This document shows, in pieces, positions 22,770 to 32,869 of a stretch of DNA of 64,000 nt. The notes below the pieces were generated by a model. The model was not told the origin of the DNA, ran no database searches, and saw only the letters and a list, made by a program, of their open reading frames with translations. The position numbers were made by a program, and so were the translations under genes. Position 1 is the first letter of the stretch, and the number at the start of each line of letters is the position of its first letter. This stretch comes from Trachythela sp. YZ-2020 (lineage: Eukaryota > Cnidaria > Anthozoa > Malacalcyonacea > Clavulariidae), in contig JADLSH010000326.1 of assembly GCA_016169945.1 (NCBI GenBank), positions 744,001 to 808,000 of the forward strand, in the 5' to 3' direction.

Positions 22770-23745
22770 TACCCAGGGCTAATACAAGGTTTATGCAGGG
22801 CTAATAATTTGGGAATAGGGTTGACAATGGAGGACTGAAGAAGTAATGGGATATTTCCATCTTTTAAGGACTGATTATAAATATCCTGTATAACCGGAGC
22901 AAGCTCAATTAAAGGCGAAATCCTTCAAAGTTTATTTGGAATATTATCGGGTACAACGGCCTTTGTGGTATTTATTGAGGATAGCGAATGATAAACTTCA
23001 TGCTGTGTTACTAGTAAATCTTCCGGAACGCGTAGTGGTGGGCCACTAGACACCAGCGATTCAAAATCATTCGTTAGCCCGACGAAGTAGATCGAAAATG
23101 TCATTTATCCTGTTTGCTAGAGATTTAACGTTCGTATACTCTTAGAGGAAGTAATGGTGCGATTCTTGTTGCGTATAGTCCTGACCAGAAAGTGTTTTAA
23201 TCTCTCTCCACCATTTGCTAGGACTTGTGTATTCCAGTTTAGAGACTCTGTTATTATAATAATGTTTTTTGCCCATTTTTATTTCACGTAGCACCTTACT
23301 GATTTCTCCAAAACTTAAAAATTGAGTATTTCCAATGTCGAATAGTTTATGGATCCAGTTACTATGTTGGGTGCTTCTTAATAGTCTGGAGTTGGAGGAA
23401 AGTATCTATATCAAAGTTAAGTTCATGCGTTAATGTATTAAATTTATCTTCACAGGAGGATACCAGATTCATAGGCGTAGGAAGTAACTTCAAGTTGGAG
23501 GGTCGGTACTTAAGGGCACCTCTTCTATTAGAAAAGGGCACTTTTTCCATTGTTTTAGCTGGAGAAAAGGGCAGTTTGAAGAAACCTTGGGGGGCACGCG
23601 CACACCGTGGCCCCCTGGCTCCTACGCCACTGGATGCATTTAATACAAGGTTCCAATCTTTCTCCGTAATACACTTTCCCAATGTACGCCAAGCGCTGTC
23701 TCTCATGTCACGTATTTTTATCTTCTTAATATCGGTTTACTCTCA
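22770..23745 (-). pseudogene. LINE endonuclease-RT linker and RT start, hit by a MITE
   Basis: From 23706 the minus strand reads RDSAWRTLGKCITEKDWNL, then after a MITE (23632-23474) continues SSCEDKFNTLTHELNF. Further down come WWREIKTLSGQDY and VPDNIPNKL, then LAPVIQDIYNQSLKDGNIP. This is the stretch between endonuclease and RT of a CR1-like LINE, plus the first RT motif. The downstream half is probably the fragment at 21920-21300. Confidence 0.65.
23474..23632. mobile_element. Short hAT-like MITE, copy 2, inserted in a LINE
   Basis: Ends GGCGTAGGAAG and GGCTCCTACGCCACTG. Interior blocks GTTGGAGGG, TTAGAAAAGGGCAC and GGAGAAAAGGGCA match copy 1 at 390-560. Flanking 8-mers GATTCATA and GATGCATT agree at 6 of 8. 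The LINE protein reads across the insertion when the element is ignored, which dates it after the LINE. Confidence 0.65.
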
Positions 23746-23763
23746 AACGCGGTTACCCCCAGG

Positions 23764-24120
23764 TTGACAATCTTGCCAAGATCCCATCAAGATCTTGACA
23801 GGATCTTACTAAGATCTTACAAAGATCTTTCCAAGATCTTACATAAATCCTGCAAGATCATGGAAAGATCTTGCCAAGATCCTGCAAGATATTGCCAAGA
23901 TCTTGCAGGATCTTACCAAAATCATGCAAGATCTTGCCATGATCCTGCAAGATCTTGGGATGTTCTTGCAGGATCTTGGCAAGATCTTTCAATGTTCTTG
24001 CAGGATTTAGAGAAGATCTTGGCATGATCTTGCCATGTTCTTTCCATGATCTTGCCAAGATCTTGAAGGATCATGCTATGATCTTGCAGGATTTAGATAA
24101 GATCTTGGCATGATCTTGAC
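23764..24120. repeat. Minisatellite of alternating 10- and 11-bp GATCTTGC units (21-bp dimer)
   Basis: About 34 degenerate copies of AAGATCTTGCC and AGGATCTTGC alternate, giving a 21-bp (7-codon) period. Because the period is divisible by three, long frames stay open on both strands (87 and 66 codons) with heptad-like protein repeats such as KILQDLG. No start context or conserved domain supports a real protein. Confidence 0.85.
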
Positions 24121-25244
24121 AGCGTCAGTTAGTTAAGCATTTAAAAATTCCCAGGTGATCGTTAGCTGCTGCATTTACCTCCTGCTCTATTTATTTCACA
24201 ATGACCAATCGAGCTGAACGTAGAATAATATTCTGGTGTTAACACCAAATATTCCATAGCTAATATTTATCGTTCAAGAAAACTAACTAACTGACTAGTG
24301 TATTGCCTGCATAAGCAAAATTTATAGTTTGTATTTCAAACCCACCGAACCATTAGGCATTAATTGGCTTAATTATTATAGCAATGTTCAACTAATAGTT
24401 TTTAACTTTTTATTATGAAATATATACCGCAGAAGAGTCATGAAGTTCACGGGAGAATTTAAAAATGTGCTTTTGGACTACTGGCCCGAGTACTGGCCCA
24501 AGGTTCTTAATCGAAACCTTGCAATCGATTTTTAGCACGCGCTTCTCTCCATCCTCTACCCTCGACTGGTGTCTGCACATATAGATGTCAACATACAACA
24601 GATTACGTACGTGTGTTTGTAGACACTCTAAGAATTACTGAAGAGGCGATAAAATATATGCTATTCTATTAAACCAAAGGTCAATGTCATACAGCCTGAA
24701 TCTCTTGCTTACCTGCACCTAAGCACGTAAACGAACGAATTACCTATAATTGGCGAGAAAAATCATAATCGGAAAATCATACTGTAGCACTATTGGTTGC
24801 CGCTACTCGATTTGTTTGCCAAGGCAAAAAGGCTAGACTCATTGATGTTTAATTAAATTACATCGCGATAGTTATTGCATTATTGCGTAATTTATCCACG
24901 ATTTTCAGCTAACCATGGTTCCACATTATTCAGACCTCTCAACTCACACGATCTCGTCGTGTGACACACGATTTTAAGCCTTATCTCACGATCTCACGCC
25001 AAGACCTCGTTTTCACACGACCAGTTACTGGTCTAACGCATTGAAGGGTCGCTGAGCAACTTATGCAGGGCAACAGTTGTATCGATCAAATTAAACATTG
25101 CTTCATGGGTACATTTTTCTTATTGTTCATTCATGGTTTGGTGTTTTTACTCTTAAATCTCATGCAGTATATTTAAGTAATATCTCTCAAGTAGTATATT
25201 TTACATGTATATAGACTATAGTGCTTAATTTGAAAACATTTTGA
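24121..25244. other. No recognisable gene
   Basis: AT-rich DNA. Noted: a 12-bp palindrome GGTGTTAACACC near 24234 and a CTCACGATCTCACG-rich tract at 24948-25020. No coding or element boundary could be supported. Confidence 0.35.
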
Positions 25245-25254
25245 ATGTTACAAA

Positions 25255-25345
25255 ACGTTTCCCAGAGTGCGCTGGAAATGGCATTTCAGCAACTCAGATT
25301 TATTGGGGGGGGGGGGGTGTGCCCCCTTCAAGTTCCTTGCGACTT
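25255..25345. mobile_element. hAT-core relic with a long poly-G run
   Basis: GGAAATGGCATTTCAGC followed by a G13-14 run and GTGCCCCC resembles the core of the elements at 13924 and 26023. Ends are not recognisable. The poly-G run makes the assembly here uncertain. Confidence 0.4.
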
Positions 25346-25557
25346 TGCCGCTAGTCTCACTACAGAATCTGATCTCAAGTTGAGAGGTGTGAATTATTTT
25401 ATTTCATGCGTTGTTTGTATATGGCCATCTACGTCACGTGTTGCAACTATATATTTCGTTATATCTATATACAAATTAGTGCGTCGGCTTAGCTACATAT
25501 TTAGCTAGGATAGCAACTGTTCATGTTAGGAAACAAGCATGAAATTTGGCATGCGCA

Positions 25558-25632
25558 GGGTACTAATTCCGCTTGGCTATTTACACCTGTGAAAAGGAGA
25601 GGTAGCCAATTTCAAAGTTCATCAATGATCGC
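25558..25632 (+). repeat. Dispersed repeat, uninterrupted copy (compare 58396-59008)
   Basis: GGGTACTAATTCCGCTTGG through TTCATCAATG is continuous here. The copy in the FUNDC1 intron is split by a 519-bp hAT-like insertion, so this is a paralogous empty site. Confidence 0.7.
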
Positions 25633-26022
25633 GGGCGCGTGGCTATGTTTCAAGCAGGGCGCTTATATATAAGGCGGTGCAACGCAAGTGATTTCACGTT
25701 GAACGACGTGCGATGCGGTAGTGGCCTGGGACGAGCATGTTTTCGCGCGAATATCCAAACAAAACAGATTTTCATTTTTTTGACAGATGTTGGCGATTTT
25801 TTCTCACTATTTTACTTGTGAGAAGAAAATTATTCAGGTCTACAAGTAAAATATTGCTTTCCCTATGGATACATTATATTTTTGGTGTAGAAACTGTTGT
25901 GAAAGAGATTTAATGTGCAATGTTCTCCTTGCTCGTTGCCGACTTCCCTTGATGGCGGCGAAAATATACTTTTACAACGACGGGTATCGCTTGTTACGTA
26001 TATGCTAATAACAGCACCTTAG

Positions 26023-26445
26023 CAGTGGCGTAGCCAAGGGGGGAGAGGGAGGGCGGTCGCCCCCCAATGGTCTTCAAAACCGTTCTCCGGTTTCAAATAA
26101 CAGTTCAAATCCGGCGAGATAATGGGCGGGGGGCCAGGTGAGGTAAGCAACGAGTCAAATCCAATTAAAAACTCCCAAACCATAAACGGTAGATAGACAT
26201 AAAATATCATAAAGATATTTTCACGTGTATTGTGCCTTGTTCTAATGTAATAATAACAGAATATTGTGATTTATGACCTTCCAATTACTTTTAAAAACTC
26301 GTATCAGAATGCAGGAAATGGCGTTTCCGACCCCTAGAAATCCAACATTTCCCCGGGGGGCATGACCCCGGACACCCCTAAGCTGTTCGTGGCTACGCCA
26401 CTCATTACTCGCCCTTCCAAACATTCGACCCTGGCTACGCCACTA
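26023..26445. mobile_element. Non-autonomous hAT-like transposon with exact 8-bp duplication
   Basis: CAGTGGCGTAGCCA opens the element and TGGCTACGCCACTA closes it (last base changed from G). The flanking 8-mers CACCTTAG at 26015-26022 and 26446-26453 are identical. Inside the ends are the same kinds of blocks as in the 741-bp element at 13924: GGAAATGGCGTTTC and CCGGGGGGCATGACCCC. A second internal TGGCTACGCCACT at 26390 suggests an old nested end or end duplication. No transposase. Confidence 0.88.
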
Positions 26446-26453
26446 CACCTTAG

Positions 26454-28212
26454 GATGTGGGTATGTAGAAGTTTATTTGCTTAATATCTCATTCTTATAT
26501 TTTATAAAGTTTGTTTCAAGTTAAAGTCTATTCTTAGGACATATCGGGACTGAATAATGCAAAATATTTTCCAGTAGACCACAGTCTGAGAACACAATAT
26601 ACAGCAGATATAGGTTGTGTTTTTCCATAAAATATTAGCCAAACTGATAGGTTAAACTTTTTAACGACTTTCTTATGGCATTCACAGCAAAGGACTGAGT
26701 TTTGTTGTCAAAAGCATGTGTTTATTTGGCTTTGTTAGCGCTCGATAGAAGAAACATTTAGCTTCCACAGCGTATCCCAGATTGCAAAAGGATAGCGCAA
26801 AAGAATCAACCTCAAAATGTTATATTTCAGCAAAATTGAAGAAAAGTACTTAGCCTATCTCTCCCAAAACATTTACGGCGGCGGCAAAGTTTTAACCGAC
26901 AATGCGCACGGCATATTTGCAAAAATTGGATTTTGTAAATTGAGCTTCAACGAGATCGGTTTGTTAAATACATTAATTCTGTTTCAACAGCCGTAAAAGT
27001 AAGCCACACATTGAGCGGTTTCAAAAAATCACAGGCTAGTCAAATTATAACATATTTTCTATTTTGTTAAAACAAATTGCTGGTTAAACAGTTCTGAAAA
27101 GAAGCTTTAAAAAGGATCAAATTTCAGCCATGATATATCCTAAGAATCAACTCTTATTTTATCGAATCGTTTGAGGTATAAGCTTGATATAAGAAACTTC
27201 AACATGCCTGAGTTTGTAAGAGGGAGGCAGGAAATTGTAAAAAGATATTCTGACTTGAAATTCAGTCTCAATTCGAAGTGACCGAACACACGCGCATTAT
27301 TGATGATAAATTATCTCAGTCACAGTAGAAACTTTGCTAAATTCAACTTGACTCCATACTCAGAGTGATAGTACACGTAAATATTCCGTTAGTTTGCGTT
27401 CACACTTAAAACGTTGCGAAATATGACCGCAAGAACAAGACATATCAAAATCTGTCTTTACTTCAATTCTCTCCAAAAACGTACTCGCCCCAGGCTAATT
27501 CCGCGTCACACGTGCGCGCGCTCGTTGCACTGCCCTATATATAAGCGCCCTGGTTTCAAGGTTGGTCGGTGGTCAAAAGTATGGCGGATTGTCACTAGTG
27601 GAATGAGCACTCATATAGAAAAACACGAGAAAGTCTGAATTAAAAGTCACTTTTGGGGACTTTAGGAAGAGCTTAGATTTATTACAAGTCTTTTGGAAAT
27701 TACGCCTCACATCGGCTTTATAAACCATTTATTAATCTCAAACATAAAACATACAAAATATAATCTCAGTCTCGCCTTTACGCACTTTTTTCTCTTCTCA
27801 ATCAGACAGTCACATGTAGTTCTCCGTCAATCGCAATGTTATTACACCCCCCTGTCTGGTTACAGGTAGCCCTAGCAATTGTCTCCGACAAGTCGACTCG
27901 CATTAAAAATTGTTCTAAAGTATAATGACTGGGTTACTACGGACTGGGTTAATACGGAGAAGGTTTATACGAGGGAGCTCAAGCTTCCGAGCGAAGCGAG
28001 AGAGAGTCAACTTGTCGCGCTTGCAGGAAATCGCATCCCCTTGGCGCGAAAAATTACGTTGGGGCGGAGCCGAATGGGTTTTCCCTGCAAAACGTAAGTG
28101 TTGTTTTGACAGAAGGAACTGACAGAACTGCTACACGAGATAATACTCGTGTCACAAATTTGCTAGACTTTTCACGCGTTGCGACAATGAATGGCAACGC
28201 CGACTATTCCAA
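26454..28212. other. No recognisable gene
   Basis: Nothing with family resemblance on either strand. A short GC-richer segment near 27925-28110 has two overlapping open frames and a near-duplicated TACGGA(CT)GGGTTA motif, but no support for translation. Confidence 0.35.
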
Positions 28213-28467
28213 CTAAAATCGTCTCAAGAGCGAATGTTTCTCCCAACACCAAGGAATTTGATTGTCTGATTTACTATCAAACAACGGGGAAAGAGCTGAT
28301 TCAAATAGTCGCAAACAAACCGAGCCGAGTAATGTGTAAAAAGTAAGGCTTTTGCCTGACCCAGTTGGCGAGACCATAAAAATATAACGGCCGGCGAGAT
28401 TTCCTCTTATTTCTTCGAATTCAAAGTTCCTAAGGCAAAAACTTATATCAACTTTGATTAAGTACAT
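28213..28467 (-). pseudogene. RecQ/DEAD-like helicase fragment (Walker A region)
   Basis: 84 open codons on the minus strand include FEEIRGNLAGRYIFMVSP, then TGSGKSLTFYTLLG, close to the RecQ-family motif I (PTGSGKSLCF) preceded by the usual region 25-30 residues upstream. Downstream motifs (Ia, DEAH box) do not follow: the frame ends 40 residues later. Short RecQ-like fragments of this sort are common as repeats in invertebrate genomes. Probably a gene relic or one exon of a mobile helicase; not a complete gene. Confidence 0.45.
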
Positions 28468-28680
28468 GATAATTTATAGCCTGAATGTTCACGTTCCCCA
28501 ATGCAGTTGAGATAAACCTGTATGTGATGAACACACTCGGGAATAGGAAAATTAAGCCATTGATACTTGAGTTTTGACTTTTGACAGGTACGCCTACGTA
28601 TGGCCAATTCTCAACTCTGATTGGCTAACAAGCGCGCACAGACTAGTATTCGAGTGGGTAAAATTTGGCGCGCTGCAAGG

Positions 28681-28860
28681 GGTAAGGATAAAACGCGGAG
28701 GCGGATACGGAGTGGAGCGGATGGACGGAGCGGATATGGGGAAAAAACGTGGAGCGGATATGAGTATAAAAGGCGGATATGGGGATAAATGGCGGATATG
28801 GGGATAAAACGCGGATATGGTGATAAAACGCGGATATGGGGATAAAACGCGGATATGGGC
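28681..28860. repeat. Minisatellite, about 20-bp unit GATAAAACGCGGATATGG
   Basis: Roughly eight copies. The last three are nearly perfect; earlier ones are shorter or altered (GGAGCGGATATG). The minus-strand reading gives repeats of the type ISAFYPHIR, a by-product of the tandem unit. Confidence 0.85.
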
Positions 28861-29034
28861 GCTTTCATGCTTAAAATATAAGATATCTGTGTATTTTACT
28901 AATTTAGGTCGATCAATCTGTCGCACCTGACAAAATAACAGGCAGTATATGATTATATATAGTTTTAGACTTTTAATAACACTTATTGACGTGTATCTAG
29001 CCGATTTTTTGACATGCACGCTCATTAGGGCTAT

Positions 29035-29283
29035 TTATACAGGGGGGAAAAGTCGCAACTTTCATACATATGATGCGTCTTATATAAGACGCGAATGTCT
29101 TATGTAAGCCACGAATACACTCGTATTCAATGGTCAAATTTTAAATAAGAACAGGGGTTTAGACTGTTCCACCATAGGTCGCGACTTATTAGAATATGAA
29201 CATTTATACGAGTGTGTCCGCGTCTTATCTAATTATATAATTATAAGACGCAACTTTTGTCAGTCGCGACTTAATCACTCCCA
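29035..29283. repeat. Cluster of palindromes with GTCGC(G/A)AC and GCGTCTTA motifs
   Basis: AGTCGCAACTT at 29051 is mirrored by AAGTCGCGACTG-type text at 29262-29272. GCGTCTTATATAAGACGC (29074-29091) is an 18-bp perfect palindrome, and GCGTCTTA recurs at 29221 with TAAGACGC at 29244. Probably a degenerate inverted-repeat element; exact ends unclear. Confidence 0.5.
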
Positions 29284-29444
29284 TATATATCTTAGACTAC
29301 TTTCCCATATAAATGGCGCTGTTTTTCTCTTTAATTAAAGCGAGTCGTTGTTGTGCGTTAGGCAATGTTGCGGCTGCTATTTGTTGAAGTGAGAACTTGC
29401 GCTAATTCGATTAGACTTTATTAACGAAAACCGACCTCAGTGAT

Positions 29445-30803
29445 GGTTAAACTGTAAAACATGGAATCTGGAATCTTGGAATCTTGGAATCTTTCTATAT
29501 TACACCAAAATGTAAATCTCTCGCTAATATATTAATTTCTATTATTTATTATTTTTGATACAGAATGCGTTATATTCTATGCGTTATATATAAGATATTT
29601 TCGCAAGATTATCGGCAAGTTCCTTAGGCTTATTTTTACTTTAAAGCACTTTCTAACACCTTCGCTTTGCGGCAGGAAACCAATTTCTATACAGCCGGCG
29701 GTAAGCAGAGTTTAGTAAATTGAGATTAACAGAAAAATGCGGCAAAAATGATTTAATCTCTATGGGTGGGAGTATACATTTAATTTTCGTCCAGTGAGTT
29801 GCTTTACAATAATAGGATTTTTAATACATCGTTTCGTACTCTGGACATTACAACATGCAAGATTTCATCCTAGATATGATGCTATATTGTTTTCCTAATT
29901 AAGTCATCCGGAACGTCTCGGTTTACAGTTCATCGATGACCGAAATACATGTGACAATATTATCTTCGTAATGTATTTAGATTTATCTGGATTTATTAAC
30001 CGAACATATGTAGGCTACTAATTATATACTTGGCTATAAACCTATACGGCCACATTAGCATTGGAGTCGTACATTATCGTTTATTTGTCTAGGCATAGTA
30101 CTGCTGTTAATTCTTGAAAGCAAACGAGCTTGTTCCCTATACCGCCCATCATACTAGCTAATTATAAATATTGCAAGATATAATATTCAAGGATTTATTC
30201 CATTACATATATATCGCGAAATCTTTCTGGAAGAAATATTAGAACAATCTATTTCCTATTTCTCGAGTTTTCAATTATCGGTTTACAGTTTATTCGACGA
30301 CCGACATACATGTGACAATATTATCTTTGTAATGTATTTAGATTATGATATGGATTTATTAACCGAACGTATGTACTAATTGTACTTGGCTATAAACCTA
30401 TAAGGCCACATTAGCGTTGGAGTCGTACATTATCGTTTATCTGTCTAGGCATAGTACTGCTGACTGCTGTTAATTCTTGAATGCAAACGAACTTGTCCCT
30501 ATGCCGGCGCCTGTATAGAAATTGGATTCCTGCCGCAAAGCGAAGGTGTTAGAAAGTGCTTTAAAGTAAAACAATATACCTAAGGAAATAGCCGATAATC
30601 TTGGGAAAATATCTTATATATAACGCATAGAATGTAACGCATTCTGTACCAAAAATAATAATTAATAGAAATCAATATATTAGCGAGAAATACATTTTGG
30701 TGTAGCTAATATAGAACGATTCCAAGATTCCAAGATTCCAAGATTCCAAGATTCCAAGATTCCAAGATTCCAAGATTCCAGATTCCATGTTTTACAGTTT
30801 ACC
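29445..30803. mobile_element. Foldback element with about 250-300-bp inverted arms and internal direct repeats
   Basis: The arm at 29445-29696 (GGTTAAACTGTAAAAC ... ACACCTTCGCTTTGCGGC ... CTATACAG) is the reverse complement of 30503-30803. The right arm holds about eight tandem AAGATTCC units (30718-30786) where the left holds three. The loop contains two direct copies of a 225-bp unit (29919-30141 and 30279-30504; shared TACATGTGACAATATTATC, GGAGTCGTACATTATCG, GGCATAGTACTGCTG). No coding frame and no clear target duplication. Confidence 0.8.
30718..30786. repeat. AAGATTCC octanucleotide tandem repeat
   Basis: About eight and a half perfect units within the right arm of the foldback element; expanded relative to the inverted arm at 29461-29491. 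Confidence 0.9.
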
Positions 30804-31574
30804 CTCAGGGTAGATAATGTTTCATACGATTTCACAGTTTTGCCGACAACAGGTTGAGAGCGGTGTGAAATAATTAAGACTCTATAATCTTGCGCTGGTA
30901 AATCGGAAACAGATCTGGTGAACAATGCGCATGCTAATATATCTGTTAGGTGTATTAGTAGTATTACAGTTGACATTCTAAGGTTACCTTATAAATAGTA
31001 GTATCATTCTCGTGTTAGCATTAATAGACGACACTACCGAGGTCGGTCTGAGGATTTAATCAATGTTTGGTATATTTAAAGTCGCGCTTGTCAGTCGTGC
31101 ATGTGCGGACACTGAAGTAAATGACCTGTACCTACCGATATCAAAATTTGCTACGCTTACTCATTGGAATTGAAAATGAGTGCTTGGCACATACATGAGT
31201 AAATATACACAAGTAAATAACATTTTGTTTTTTGCTGCCGTAGGCAGCTCCCTATTCTTGACGCCCTTTTGTTTCGCCAGAGTTCACTTGACCCAGTCTT
31301 TCGCGCGACATATATATTGGCAAGATCGATCTCGATCGAATGTGTCTGGGTGTCCGGATGTCTGTCCGCAATTCCGGGCAGAAAGTCGAGCTCAAGGAGA
31401 ATTTTTAAAATGGGGGGAGAGGGCGAGAAAATATTGTATTGCGCGCGCATGTTTTGTTCCATGTGATCTGCAAGTTCAGAACTCTCAAGATTTTACAAGA
31501 TTTTATTCTGGATTTCTGGATCTGACTAGATGCAAAATATACAAACATTTCCCGAAGAAACACAGGTAAGTATG

Positions 31575-31895
31575 GCTTTATTTCTTTCTGCCGATATTCA
31601 TCAAGGCGATGAACTGTTTAGTGTTCATTCTAGAGGAAATCAATGTGCTTTTATGAGTTTATCGGCGCTTCTTTCAGCACGAAATATTCCATTGTCCGCG
31701 TGGTCTAAAACAACATTTAATAATGTCTTAATACAAGGAGACAAAATGTATTTAAAAGCTCTGAGTAATGGCTTATTAGTCCTAGATCATGGTGTAGAAT
31801 ATTTGTCTATAGATAACTTACCAACAATAGTTAATGTTTATAATTCATGTACTACGATGACAAATAATATTAATCTACCCGTGGAGGTTAATTAA
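31575..31895 (+). pseudogene. Cysteine-protease-like domain (OTU / C76-type fold, candidate), probably a fragment
   Basis: From the ATG at 31575 the frame reads MALFLSADIHQGDELFS, then SRGNQCAFMSLSALLSA and LIQGDKMYLKALSNG, ending LPVEVN at 31895. The pattern GxQCxxMSLxALL, about 20 residues after a HQGD motif, resembles a family of cysteine proteases (OTU-like and peptidase C76-like) common in invertebrate genomes, in which this Cys is catalytic. The rest of such a domain, with the His and Asp, is not in this frame, so the piece is partial. An ATG at 31530 gives a 15-residue extension across a GTAAGT that may be a real splice donor. The tail (NINLPVEV) resembles repeat units in the foldback element just downstream. 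Function is inferred. Confidence 0.4.
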
Positions 31896-31999
31896 TTCAT
31901 GTACGATGATAATTCCATCTCATTAGGCCCTTACAGATGATGTAATATATCCATATTTTTTGTAAGTTTGTCACAACCATAACAAGTAAATATACCATA

Positions 32000-32853
32000 A
32001 TTTATCAACCAAATTTGGTTTTCATTTTCTGCCTCAACAGGCGGATGAATGTTACTTTGTCCACAACTGGCCCTGCCACAATGGGCAGATCAATAATATT
32101 TTGTGCCTCAACGGGCTCAAACATGCTTTCTTACAAGATATGTCATATGTCGGTCTGTGATCGACACAGTTAATATATCGCCTGTGCAGGCAAAAACAAC
32201 CCCATCTATGACGGTGACAAATAGTGATCTAGCTGTAGTCATAGAGCCCGTACCTGTGATCGTAGCACAAAATATCAATCTACCTGTTGTGGTAGAGCCC
32301 ATTGAGGCACAAAATATTGATCTGCCCATTGTGGCAGAAAGAAACATTGATCTACCCATTGGCCTATTCCATTTAATACCGTACCCCCCCCCCTATCGAG
32401 GACCCTGGAATTCTTCAGAGGTAAGGGACCATTTTGCTTTGGAATTCTTCATGGGTGTGACTATTTAGGCTTGGAATTCTTCAGGGGTTGAGTAAAAAAA
32501 TTGCATTCTTCAGGGGGTTGCAGTCAAATTCTTCAGGGGTAATAGCTGTAAGACAGGAATTCTTCAGGGGTAGGTGTTATAAATACAAAATTCCTCAGGT
32601 GGGCTGTTGAAAGTCGGAAATTCTTCAGGGTTATAGAAAAACCCCTGTCCTCGATAGGGGGGGGGTTACGGATTTTAAATGGAATAGCTCATTGTGATAG
32701 AGCCTTTTGAGGCACAGAATAGAACTGATCTGCCCATTGTGGTGGAGCGTGTTGAGGCACAAAATATTATTGATCTGCCCATTGTGGCAGAGCGAGTTGT
32801 GGCATAAAGTAATATTGACCGCCTGTTGAGGCAGAAAATGAAAACCAAATTTG
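32000..32853. mobile_element. Foldback element with inverted 39-bp-type repeat arms
   Basis: ATTTATCAACCAAATTTGG at 32000 is mirrored exactly by CCAAATTTGGTTGATAAAT at 32835-32853. Pairing continues through TTTTCATTTTCTGCCTCAAC and into units built on GAGGCACAAAATATTGATC and TGCCCATTGTGGCAGAGC. The units are single on the left and several-fold on the right (32240-32350 and 32690-32815). A second element (32362-32688) is nested in it. No target duplication seen. Confidence 0.75.
32362..32688. mobile_element. Nested MITE with eight GAATTCTTCAGGGG-type iterons
   Basis: Ends GCCTATTCCATTTAA and, inverted, GCTATTCCATTTAA; the pairing runs on through a C/G run and CTATCGAGGA. Flanks CCATTG (32356) and TCATTG (32689) suggest a 5-6-bp target duplication inside one 39-bp unit of the host element. 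The interior has eight copies of a motif near GAATTCTTCAGGGG, spaced 20-40 bases, all in one direction. Confidence 0.75.
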
Positions 32854-32869
32854 GTTGATAAATCAGTTG

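Noticed and set aside
23858..24058. Heptad-repeat peptides on both strands of the GATCTTGC array
   Set aside because: Explained by the 21-bp tandem period; there is no start context, splice support or conserved domain.
28594..29025. 143- and 85-codon frames rich in YPHIR repeats
   Set aside because: By-products of the 20-bp GATAAAACGCGG minisatellite.
30718..30786. Possible CRISPR-like array
   Set aside because: Perfect 8-bp tandem units without spacers in a eukaryotic foldback arm; it is a microsatellite.
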